Origin: Pseudomonadota bacterium
Lineage (GTDB): Bacteria; Pseudomonadota; Alphaproteobacteria; Rhizobiales; Hyphomicrobiaceae
Direction of reading: 5' to 3'
NCBI GenBank assembly: GCA_023387235.1
Contig: JAEWIJ010000106.1
Coordinates: 1-16,106 of the forward strand
Length of the DNA stretch: 16,106 nt
Each line of letters begins with the position of its first letter. Positions within the stretch are counted from its first letter, which is position 1. Position numbers and translations under genes: made by a program. Shown here piece by piece: positions 7,270 to 13,149 of the stretch. Below the pieces are notes generated by a model. It searched no databases and was not told the DNA's origin. It saw only the letters and a program-made list of their open reading frames with translations.

Positions 7270-7626
7270 TCAAAGTGGTTCGGTCTCGTCGGGCGGCAGT
7301 GGTGGCGCGTTGCTCGCCATGTGGCGCGAGATCGCCTGCTGCACGTCATCGGACTGATCGCAGACGGCGCGGGTCAACGCGCGCAAGTGGCGGCGCGCGT
7401 CATGAAGCTGATCGATCAACGACAGGATGACCGGCAGGCTCGCGTGGTCGAGGCCCATGCGGTAGTGCAGATCGCAGGCAAGCGCGACGCGCGATTCATC
7501 CATTTGATCGAACAGATATCCTTCCGCATCGCTGTGCGGCGTGATCACGCCTTCGTCGATCCAGGTGACCAGAACCTGGCGCTCCAGAACCGTATAGCGT
7601 GCTATGAGCTGACTTTCGCGGATCAT
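7270..7626 (-). CDS. cbpM: CbpM-type chaperone modulator (MerR-like)
   Basis: A 118-residue protein of the CbpM family, which in E. coli binds the J-domain of CbpA and blocks its co-chaperone activity. The N-terminal half looks MerR-like: TVLERQVLVTWIDEGVITP (12-30), with the helix-turn-helix continuing to about 60 (DESRVALACDLHYRMGLD). A helical region, LPVILSLIDQLHDARRHLRAL (64-84), follows. The C-terminus is proline-rich. The true start is the ATG at 7624-7626, one base after the stop of the dnaJ-like gene (TGA-C-ATG), so the two are co-translated; longer open frame upstream is out-of-frame dnaJ sequence. Pairing with a CbpA-like J-protein strongly supports the assignment. Confidence 0.88.
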   Translation of the reverse strand: MIRESQLIARYTVLERQVLVTWIDEGVITPHSDAEGYLFDQMDESRVALACDLHYRMGLDHASLPVILSLIDQLHDARRHLRALTRAVCDQSDDVQQAISRHMASNAPPLPPDETEPL

Positions 7627-7627
7627 G

Positions 7628-8560
7628 TCAGGCAGCGCCCTTCCTGCGCGGGTTCTGCGGATGCGCCTTCTCCCATTCGGCCATGAACGCGGCGAGCGCA
7701 TCGTCGGCACCTTCGGGTGGCACGATGTGAATTTCGACGAACTGATCGCCGCGCTCGCCCGACTTGCCGCGCGATAGACCCTTGCCGCGCAGGCGCAGCT
7801 TGGTGCCCTCCTTGGCGCCCTTCGGCACACGCACGTCGACAGGACCGTCCACGGTCTCGACGCGGATGCTCGCGCCGTTCAGCGCCTCGCCGAGCGAAAC
7901 GGGCAGCGTCGTCAGGATATCTGAGCCTTCGCGCTTGAAATCCGGATGCGGGCGGATGGAGATCTGGACATAGGCATCGCCAGTCTGGCCGTCCGAGCCC
8001 GGCAGCCCCTGGCCCTTCAGGCGGAGCACCTGATCGTCGCGGATGCCGGCAGGGATCGTGATGTCGAGCTTCTTGCCGTCCGGCATCGAGACGACTTTCT
8101 GCGCGCCGCGCACGGCATCGAGAAAATCGATCTCGAGCGCGTAGCTCACATCCTGCGGCGGCATTCGGAATGTCGTGCGCTCGCCACCGCGCCCGCGAAA
8201 GAGGTCCGAGAAGATGTCGTAGTCGAAATCGCCGTCGCCGGCGCCTTGCGCGCCGGTGCCGGAAGCGCGCCGGCCATAGCGCCCGCCGGCATCGGCCTCG
8301 GCGTACTCGCGGTAGAAGTGCCGCTCGGGCTGGCGTTCGGCGCCCGTCTCGTCGATCTCGCCGGCGTCGTAGCGCTTGCGCTTCTCGGCATCGCCGACGA
8401 CGTCGTAGGCGGCGTTGATCTGCTTGAAGCGCGCCTCGGCTTCGGGCTTGCCAGGATTGAGATCGGGATGCGTTTCCTTGGCGGCCTTGCGGTAGGCCTT
8501 GCGAATGTCGTCCTGGCTGGCGTCGGGAGCCACGCCCAAGGTCTCATAGGGATTGGCCAT
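7628..8560 (-). CDS. cbpA: CbpA-like DnaJ-domain co-chaperone
   Basis: A 310-residue type II J-protein. Residues 3-67 are the J-domain, with the Hsp70-activating HPD at 31-33 and the KRKRYD end at 60-65. A glycine/arginine/tyrosine-rich linker (about 85-130, ending DIFSDLFRGRGGERTTFRMP) replaces the classic G/F region. Residues about 138-290 are the two beta-sandwich substrate-binding domains (DVSYALEIDFLDAVRGAQK; GKKLDITIPAGIRDDQVLRLKGQG; RLRGKGLSRGKSGERGDQFVE). There is no cysteine zinc finger, which separates it from DnaJ itself and places it with CbpA/DnaJ-B proteins. The start has GAGG at 8565-8568. It delivers clients to DnaK in the cytoplasm and in E. coli also binds DNA. The adjacent cbpM encodes its probable inhibitor. 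Confidence 0.93.
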   Translation of the reverse strand: MANPYETLGVAPDASQDDIRKAYRKAAKETHPDLNPGKPEAEARFKQINAAYDVVGDAEKRKRYDAGEIDETGAERQPERHFYREYAEADAGGRYGRRASGTGAQGAGDGDFDYDIFSDLFRGRGGERTTFRMPPQDVSYALEIDFLDAVRGAQKVVSMPDGKKLDITIPAGIRDDQVLRLKGQGLPGSDGQTGDAYVQISIRPHPDFKREGSDILTTLPVSLGEALNGASIRVETVDGPVDVRVPKGAKEGTKLRLRGKGLSRGKSGERGDQFVEIHIVPPEGADDALAAFMAEWEKAHPQNPRRKGAA

Positions 8561-8763
8561 CTCGCCTCGCGCTTATAGACCCGTGTCCCGCGGCAAGTTG
8601 CATGTCCGTTGCCCAAAATCATGCCGCATCGGCTCGCACAACGGAAGGCTGCCACCCGGCCGCTGCGCGTGAAAGCCCACGGAAAGCTAAAAGGTTGCCC
8701 GCCCGTGCGCTATCGGGGCGTTCACCGGTCACGCCAGATGCAGGCGTTCGGCGGCTAATGCTT

Positions 8764-8779
8764 GGCTCGTGGCCGAGCC
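8764..8779 (-). terminator. Possible hairpin after the lipocalin-like gene
   Basis: GGCTCG-TGGC-CGAGCC (8764-8779) is a perfect 6-bp stem with a 4-base loop, starting 6 bases beyond the stop of the minus-strand gene. No T-run follows, so termination there is uncertain. Confidence 0.3.
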
Positions 8780-8785
8780 GGTCGC

Positions 8786-9187
8786 CTACTCGTCGGCGAT
8801 CTTCTTCCACCAGACCTCGCGCTGCTCGGTGGGCTTGCCGGGAACCACCCGCGCCGGCGGGCGCATCACGAGGTACTCGCCTTCGAAATGGATGTCGCGC
8901 ACCTGGTCGACGCTCAATCGGCTGGGATCGGAATTCGCGAAAACCTTCGTCACCAGCCGCTTGCCGTCGAAAGTATAGGTGCCGCAGTACGAGTTGTATT
9001 CACGCACCTCACTTGCAGGAAGATCCGGGCGGCAATCGCAAACCACCGCGATCATGTGGCCATGCGCCGAGAACGACACGCGGCCCATGCCCATCGGCCC
9101 GTAGGGCGTCGGCCGCGGCGAGCCATCCTCGGCCGTGCATGTGCCGCGAAATAGGGCCCACGTGCCGACGAGAGAGGGTGTCGTCAT
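8786..9187 (-). CDS. Lipocalin-like domain protein
   Basis: A 133-residue protein resembling the Lipocalin_5 family (Pfam PF13924). Signatures are LVGTWALF near the N-terminus (6-13), YGPMGMGRVSFSAHGHMIAVV (29-49), the glycine/tyrosine stretch YCGTYTFDG, and the terminal half with LVMRPP and a tryptophan-containing last strand (REVWWKK). No signal peptide is visible, so it is probably cytoplasmic. Members of this family are small single-barrel proteins with unknown or diverse ligands; no function can be assigned. The ATG at 9187 gives the family-like start MTTPSLVGTW; its ribosome site is weak. It lies just downstream of tRNA-Pro on the same strand, with 32 bases between them. Confidence 0.8.
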   Translation of the reverse strand: MTTPSLVGTWALFRGTCTAEDGSPRPTPYGPMGMGRVSFSAHGHMIAVVCDCRPDLPASEVREYNSYCGTYTFDGKRLVTKVFANSDPSRLSVDQVRDIHFEGEYLVMRPPARVVPGKPTEQREVWWKKIADE

Positions 9188-9219
9188 GGGCGAAACATCC
9201 CAGAAGATCTGATTTTGAT

Positions 9220-9296
9220 TGGTCGGGGCAGCGGGATTCGAACTCGCGACCCCCTGCTCCCAAAGCAGGTGCTCTACCAGGCTGAGCTATGCCCCG
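9220..9296 (-). tRNA. tRNA-Pro (anticodon TGG)
   Basis: The minus strand folds as a complete cloverleaf. The acceptor stem is CGGGGCA/TGCCCCG, the D-arm is AGCTCAGCCTGGTAGAGC, the anticodon arm is CCTGC-TTTGGGA-GCAGG with anticodon TGG (9260-9262), and the T-arm contains the invariant GTTCGAATCC. The discriminator A and a genomically encoded CCA (9220-9222) are present, for 77 bases in total. It decodes CCA and, with wobble, other proline codons. Confidence 0.97.
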
Positions 9297-9362
9297 ATCC
9301 GGCGCTTAAGTGCCGTGCCGCGCCGCGAGCGTCAAGCTGTTCCGCCAGTGCGTCAGCCCAAT

Positions 9363-9872
9363 TCAGCGCTTCGCCGCACCTTTGAAATGCGCCTGCTCGA
9401 CCCGATCGCCGGGCTTGATGCCCAGCCGGCGCGCCGAGCCGGCCTTCATCTCGAGCACACCCGCGACGTTTCCCTCGGAGGCGATGATGCGCTCCGAATG
9501 CGGCTCCGTGTCCGTCTCGACGCGATGAACGGTGCCGTCCGCGCGGATGAAGATCATGTCCAGCGAGATGAACGTGTTGCGCATCCACATGGTGATCTCT
9601 TGCGCCGTCGGGTACGGGAAGAGCATCCCCTCGTCGTCGCCGAGCGAGCGGCGGAACATGAGGCCATGGGACTTTTCGCGCTCGCTCTCCGCGACCTCGA
9701 TATTGATGCGGTGGGCGCCGCTCGCCGTATGCAGGATCAGCGTGTCGCGTCGCATCTTCATCTCGGCCTGGGCACTCGCCGCGCCCATCATCACGGCCAA
9801 TGCGGCCGCAAACAAGCAAAACAGGACCGCGCATCGCGCGGCCCTGCCGTATCCTGGCGTCAGAAATTTCAA
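9363..9872 (-). CDS. Secreted DUF192 family protein
   Basis: A 169-residue protein of the DUF192 family (Pfam PF02643), a small beta-barrel-like domain of unknown function. The N-terminus from the TTG at 9870-9872 is a good signal peptide: MKFLTPGYGRAAR, a hydrophobic stretch 14-30, then cleavage near ASAQA (32-36). The domain shows EREKSHGLMFRRSL (64-77), the hallmark EITMWMRNTFISLDMIFI (92-109), and VLEMKAGSARRLGIKPGD (139-156). I prefer the TTG start because GGAG (9880-9883) lies 7 bases upstream and the start falls 13 bases after the cold-shock gene stop. The upstream ATG at 9917 would overlap that gene and spoil the signal peptide. It probably acts in the periplasm; it is likely co-transcribed with the cold-shock gene. 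Confidence 0.88.
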   Translation of the reverse strand: MKFLTPGYGRAARCAVLFCLFAAALAVMMGAASAQAEMKMRRDTLILHTASGAHRINIEVAESEREKSHGLMFRRSLGDDEGMLFPYPTAQEITMWMRNTFISLDMIFIRADGTVHRVETDTEPHSERIIASEGNVAGVLEMKAGSARRLGIKPGDRVEQAHFKGAAKR

Positions 9873-9879
9873 CCGGGCG

Positions 9880-9883
9880 CTCC
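9880..9883 (-). promoter_or_regulatory. Ribosome binding site fixing the TTG start of the DUF192 gene
   Basis: The minus strand reads GGAG, 7 bases before TTG (9870-9872) and between the stop of the cold-shock gene and this start. The upstream ATG at 9917 has no comparable site. Confidence 0.6.
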
Positions 9884-9885
9884 GC

Positions 9886-10488
9886 TCAGTGCGAGGGCGG
9901 CAGTCCCGATGGCCCATCCGGGCGCAGGTCGGCTGCCATGCAGCCCTTATAGCCCATTCCCCAGCGCACCTGAACAATCTGGCCGGGCCTCAGCTCCGTG
10001 AAGCCGAAGCGGCGCAGCGTCTCCATATGCACGAAGATATCGGGCGTACCTTCGCCGCGGGTCAGGAAGCCGAAGCCCCGGACCCTGTTGAACCACTTCA
10101 CGACAGCACGCTCCCACCCGCTCTCGGGCTGCACAACGACGTGCGTGCGCTGTGGGAGCTGGGAGGGATGGATGGCCGTGCTCTCGTCCATGCTGATGAT
10201 GCGGAAGGCCTGCATGCCCTTGGGCCGCTTGAGAGCCTGGCAGTGCACGCGGGCACCCTCGTAGGCGGTCTGGAAACCGCCGGCGCGCAGGCACGTGACG
10301 TGTAGGAGAACGTCCGTCATGCCATTGTCGGGAATGATGAACCCATATCCCTTCGAGGCGTCGAACCACTTGATTGCCCCGGCAATCTCGACGACCTCGA
10401 CGCCATCGACCACCTCGCCCAAGCCCGATGCCGGCTCAAGGCCGACGCCCTCGTGCATGTCTGGTGGCCCTTTCGAGGAATCCCCCAT
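9886..10488 (-). CDS. Double cold-shock-domain protein
   Basis: A 200-residue cytoplasmic protein with two cold-shock (OB-fold) domains that bind single-stranded RNA or DNA. Domain 1 spans about 36-101 with the RNP1-like KWFDASKGYGFIIPD (40-54) and a partial RNP2 (DVLLHV, 59-64). Domain 2 spans about 127-190 with KWFNRVRGFGFLTR (131-144) and the stronger RNP2 DIFVHM (150-155). The first 35 residues are acidic and probably flexible. This two-domain architecture is typical of Alphaproteobacteria, where most other bacteria have single-domain Csp proteins. I chose the ATG at 10488; an in-frame ATG at 10551 would place an AT-rich promoter-like stretch (TTATATTAA, near 10508-10516) inside the gene. 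The DUF192 gene follows after 13 bases. Confidence 0.9.
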   Translation of the reverse strand: MGDSSKGPPDMHEGVGLEPASGLGEVVDGVEVVEIAGAIKWFDASKGYGFIIPDNGMTDVLLHVTCLRAGGFQTAYEGARVHCQALKRPKGMQAFRIISMDESTAIHPSQLPQRTHVVVQPESGWERAVVKWFNRVRGFGFLTRGEGTPDIFVHMETLRRFGFTELRPGQIVQVRWGMGYKGCMAADLRPDGPSGLPPSH

Positions 10489-10970
10489 TTCTGAACCCCA
10501 CTTCACTGTTAATATAACTGCCACATCTGCCGGATCGCTCTCCGGCGCCATCCGATTTGCCCTCTCGAATGACGCCCTCTTGCGCCGGCGGATGCACCAT
10601 ACCAGTCCGGACTGCCTCTACTGTGGCACATTCGCTGCACTCTTGCATCAAAGCTCGTGCACGCGGATAATGTCGCGTCTGATTTATGTCCTGATAACCG
10701 ATTATTAACTCGATACTTTTTGCCAGCGCGCCGGATTGCTGAACAGCACTCGGACGAGCCCTTCAAGGTTGTGGGTTGCGCCCTCCAAAGGGGCCGGAAG
10801 GCGGGTCAGGCTGGCCACAGCTCCCCAGGATCGGCCGTCCGATTCGCCGTGGACGTCTTGATGAACACCCTTCCGGACCAGCTTGCCGCGTGCCTTCCAG
10901 CCGCTCTATGCTTCCCGCCGGCAAGATCGGACTGCGAGCGGTCGTCACGCCGACCCAGCGAGGAGGAAAC
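10489..10970. other. Divergent intergenic region, cold-shock gene / gloA
   Basis: About 480 bases without a supportable gene. The cold-shock side has an AT-rich promoter candidate (TTATATTAA on the minus strand near 10508-10516). A second AT-rich island at 10680-10722, ending in a T-run (10718-10722), stands out from the GC-rich background and may hold a promoter; I see no hairpin before the T-run. Near gloA there is a 7-bp inverted repeat, CTTGCCG (10882-10888) / CGGCAAG (10919-10925), with a 30-base loop. The open frames running through this stretch lack family features. Confidence 0.45.
10961..10966 (+). promoter_or_regulatory. Ribosome binding site of gloA
   Basis: AGGAGG lies 4 bases before the ATG at 10971. 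It rules out the longer upstream open frame as the start. Confidence 0.85.
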
Positions 10971-11411
10971 ATGCGGTATCTCCATACCATGGTGCGCGTC
11001 ACCGACGTCGACAAAAGCCTCGATTTCTACTGCAACAAGCTCGGCATGAAGGAAGTGCGCCGCCGCGAGAGCCCGGAGGGCCGCTTCACGCTGATTTTCC
11101 TCGCCAGCTCGGACGATACCGATGCTGGCTCCAAGTCCAACGCGCCCCTGCTCGAGCTGACCTACAATTGGGACCCGGAAACCTATGGCGAGGGCCGCAA
11201 TTTCGGGCATCTGGCCTACGAGGTCGACGACATCTATGCGCTCTGCGACAAGCTCCAGAAGGCCGGCGTGACCATCAATCGCCCGCCGCGGGACGGCCGC
11301 ATGGCGTTCATCCGCTCGCCGGACAACATCTCGATCGAGATCCTGCAGAAGGGCGAGGCCAAGGCACCGGCCGAGCCCTGGAAGTCCGCTCCGAATATCG
11401 GCAAGTGGTGA
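10971..11411 (+). CDS. gloA: Lactoylglutathione lyase (glyoxalase I)
   Basis: A 146-residue cytoplasmic metalloenzyme that isomerises the methylglyoxal-glutathione hemithioacetal to S-lactoylglutathione. It is of the short bacterial type: MRYLHTMVRVTDVDKSLDFY is very close to the E. coli GloA start, followed by LLELTYNWD (60-68), FGHLAYEVDD (78-87) and SIEILQK (121-127). The four metal ligands expected from E. coli GloA are present as H5, E62, H80 and E123. The C-terminal extension after 128 is about ten residues longer than in E. coli and lysine/proline-rich. The bacterial short form is usually nickel- or cobalt-activated (family knowledge). The gene ends in GTGA, overlapping the start of the following flavoprotein gene. 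Confidence 0.96.
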   Translation: MRYLHTMVRVTDVDKSLDFYCNKLGMKEVRRRESPEGRFTLIFLASSDDTDAGSKSNAPLLELTYNWDPETYGEGRNFGHLAYEVDDIYALCDKLQKAGVTINRPPRDGRMAFIRSPDNISIEILQKGEAKAPAEPWKSAPNIGKW

Positions 11412-12667
11412 ACGACGCTTCTCCCGATCCCGAGGGCGGCCGGGTGGTCGTCGTCGGGGCCGGCCCTGCCGGCCTCATGGCGGCCGAAAGCGCTGCCCTG
11501 GCCGGCCATCGCGTCACGGTCATCGAGCAGATGCCGAGCGCCGGCCGCAAATTCCTCATGGCGGGGCGCGGCGGCCTCAATCTCACACACAGCGAGCCCA
11601 TAGAGGCGTTTCTCGGCCGCTACGGCGCCGGACGCGAACCACTCGAAGCCGCCATCCGTGCTTTTCCGCCCGAAGCGCTCGTCGCTTGGGCGCAGGCGCT
11701 CGGCCAGGAAACGTTCGTCGGCACGAGCGGGCGGATCTTTCCGCGCGCGATGAAAGCCTCGCCGCTGCTGCGCGCCTGGCTCGCCCGTCTCGTCGGGCTC
11801 GGTGTCGAAATACGGCTGCGCCACCGGCTGCTCGCCATCGAGGAGGACCTCACCATCACCGCTGCGTCAGCCGATGGCGCCCCTGTGGCCATCGAGGCCG
11901 ACGCGGTCGTGCTCGCGCTCGGCGGCGCGAGCTGGCCGCGGCTCGGCTCGGACGGACACTGGGCGGATCTGCTCGCGCGGCGCGGCATCGACGTGCGGCC
12001 GTTCACGCCATCCAACAGCGGCGTTGCCATCACCTGGGGGCCGGAGCTGGCCCAGCGGCACGCCGGCGCGCCTTTGAAGCGCATCGCATTGAGCTGCAGC
12101 GCTCAAACGAGCCGCGGCGAGGCGATCGTCACCGCGTCGGGCCTCGAAGGTGGCGCCGTCTATGCGCTCTCGCCGGCAATCCGCGAAGCGATCGCCCGCG
12201 ACGGCGTCGCCAAGCTGAGCCTCGATCTGCGCCCCGACATCAGCATCGATATGCTCTCAGGCCGCCTCGCGTCGGCCCGCAAGGGCGACTCGCGCGCCAA
12301 TGTCCTGCGCAAGGCCGCGCGCCTCTCTCCCGCAGCCATCGCCGTGCTTCGCGATGCAACGGCAAACCAGCTTCCGAGCGATCCCGGAGCGCTCGCCACC
12401 CTGATCAAGGCCGTGCCGCTCGATGTCGGCGCGCTCGCCCCTCTCGCATCGGCCATATCGACGGCGGGCGGCATCGCGTGGCCGGAAATCGACGCCCATT
12501 TCATGCTGCGCAAGGTGCCGGGCATTTTCTGTGCCGGCGAGATGCTCGACTGGGAGGCGCCGACCGGCGGCTATCTTCTGCAGGCGTGCTTCGCGACCGG
12601 AAGGGCGGCCGCTCTCGGCGTCTCGGCCTACCTCGCCCACAGCCCGCTCGCCCGCCGGCAAGCCTGA
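11408..12667 (+). CDS. HI0933/TIGR03862 family FAD-dependent flavoprotein
   Basis: A 419-residue cytoplasmic flavoprotein of the BaiN/HI0933 superfamily, subgroup TIGR03862. The FAD-binding dinucleotide fold is at the N-terminus (RVVVVGAGPAGLMAAESAA, 12-30, with the acidic strand end VIEQ at 38-41). The family block AGRKFLMAGRGGLNLTHSE (45-63) follows. LALGGASWPRLGSDG closes the nucleotide-binding part. The C-terminal signature is GIFCAGEMLDWEAPTGGYLLQAC (about 373-395). The GTG start at 11408 overlaps the gloA stop (GTGA), indicating coupled translation; the frame upstream is out-of-frame gloA. The E. coli relative YhiN has been described as the 23S rRNA dihydrouridine synthase RdsA. Whether this subgroup modifies RNA is not known to me, so a specific function is not assigned. 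Confidence 0.88.
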   Translation: MNDASPDPEGGRVVVVGAGPAGLMAAESAALAGHRVTVIEQMPSAGRKFLMAGRGGLNLTHSEPIEAFLGRYGAGREPLEAAIRAFPPEALVAWAQALGQETFVGTSGRIFPRAMKASPLLRAWLARLVGLGVEIRLRHRLLAIEEDLTITAASADGAPVAIEADAVVLALGGASWPRLGSDGHWADLLARRGIDVRPFTPSNSGVAITWGPELAQRHAGAPLKRIALSCSAQTSRGEAIVTASGLEGGAVYALSPAIREAIARDGVAKLSLDLRPDISIDMLSGRLASARKGDSRANVLRKAARLSPAAIAVLRDATANQLPSDPGALATLIKAVPLDVGALAPLASAISTAGGIAWPEIDAHFMLRKVPGIFCAGEMLDWEAPTGGYLLQACFATGRAAALGVSAYLAHSPLARRQA

Positions 12668-12731
12668 GCGCAACCCCGCCACGCACGCCTGCAGGCTTGC
12701 CAGAGCGCCACTTTGCCATTATTTCATTGGA

Positions 12732-12774
12732 GCACAATGCAGGAACGGGGCATATGTCCGGGCCTGCCTTGTGC
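12732..12774 (+). promoter_or_regulatory. Hairpin 1 upstream of hfq
   Basis: GCACAATGCAGG (12732-12743) and CCTGCCTTGTGC (12763-12774) pair at 11 of 12 positions around a 19-base loop. It lies 65 bases after the flavoprotein stop and lacks a following T-run. It may be a leader structure or a processed 3' end. Confidence 0.4.
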
Positions 12775-12781
12775 CGCATGA

Positions 12782-12818
12782 GCACCCCGGATTAAAGGTC
12801 TACGCCCTATCGGGGTGC
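12782..12818 (+). promoter_or_regulatory. Hairpin 2 upstream of hfq
   Basis: GCACCCCG (12782-12789) and CGGGGTGC (12811-12818) form a perfect 8-bp stem with a 21-base loop, 61 bases before the hfq start and 7 bases after hairpin 1. No T-run follows on either strand. Confidence 0.4.
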
Positions 12819-12879
12819 GTCGCGCGGCCCGAACGCGTTGTGTGGACGCGGAACAAGAAAACAAAGAACGAGGGCCGTC

Positions 12880-13128
12880 ATGGCTGCCGAGCGCGTGCAA
12901 AGCCTGCAAGACACATTTCTTAATTACGTCCGCAAGAACAAGACGCCGCTCACCATTTTTCTGGTCAATGGCGTGAAGCTGCAGGGCATCGTCACTTGGT
13001 TCGATAATTTCTGCGTGCTGCTGCGTCGTGACGGGCATTCCCAGCTCGTCTACAAGCACGCGATTTCGACGATCATGCCCGGGCAGCCGGTCCACCTCAT
13101 GGATACGGACCCAGCGGAAGGCCAGTAA
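12880..13128 (+). CDS. hfq: RNA chaperone Hfq
   Basis: An 82-residue Sm-like protein that forms a hexameric ring and pairs small RNAs with mRNAs. The Sm1 region is QSLQDTFLNYVRKNKTPLTIFLVNGVKL-type (about 7-34), with Q8 in the uridine-binding proximal site. Sm2 contains the hallmark YKHAISTI (58-65). The C-terminal tail is very short, as is usual in Alphaproteobacteria, whereas E. coli Hfq has a long tail. The ATG at 12880 has GAGGG at 12870-12874; in-frame sequence upstream lacks homology. hflX follows after 21 bases, a conserved arrangement, so the two are probably one transcript. The leader carries two hairpins that may contribute to autoregulation, which is known for hfq in enterobacteria. 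Confidence 0.98.
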   Translation: MAAERVQSLQDTFLNYVRKNKTPLTIFLVNGVKLQGIVTWFDNFCVLLRRDGHSQLVYKHAISTIMPGQPVHLMDTDPAEGQ

Positions 13129-13149
13129 AGCCAGGATCTGCCGATCACG

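Noticed and set aside
7946..8578. 210-codon plus-strand open frame opposite the dnaJ-like gene
   Set aside because: Antisense shadow; the minus-strand J-protein is certain over the whole interval.
8573..8597. RpoH-like promoter before the dnaJ-like gene (minus strand CTTGCC, 13 bases, CTATAA)
   Set aside because: The implied start of transcription would leave too short a leader for the GAGG ribosome site at 8565-8568, and the boxes match poorly.
9300..9315. Near-palindrome CGGCGCTTAAGTGCCG between tRNA-Pro and the DUF192 gene
   Set aside because: Short, with no T-run; it may be part of the tRNA promoter region, and no function can be supported.
9219..10001. Plus-strand open frame beginning MVGAAGFELATP
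   Set aside because: Its first codons are the reverse complement of tRNA-Pro, a well-known source of false proteins, and the rest is antisense to the DUF192 gene.
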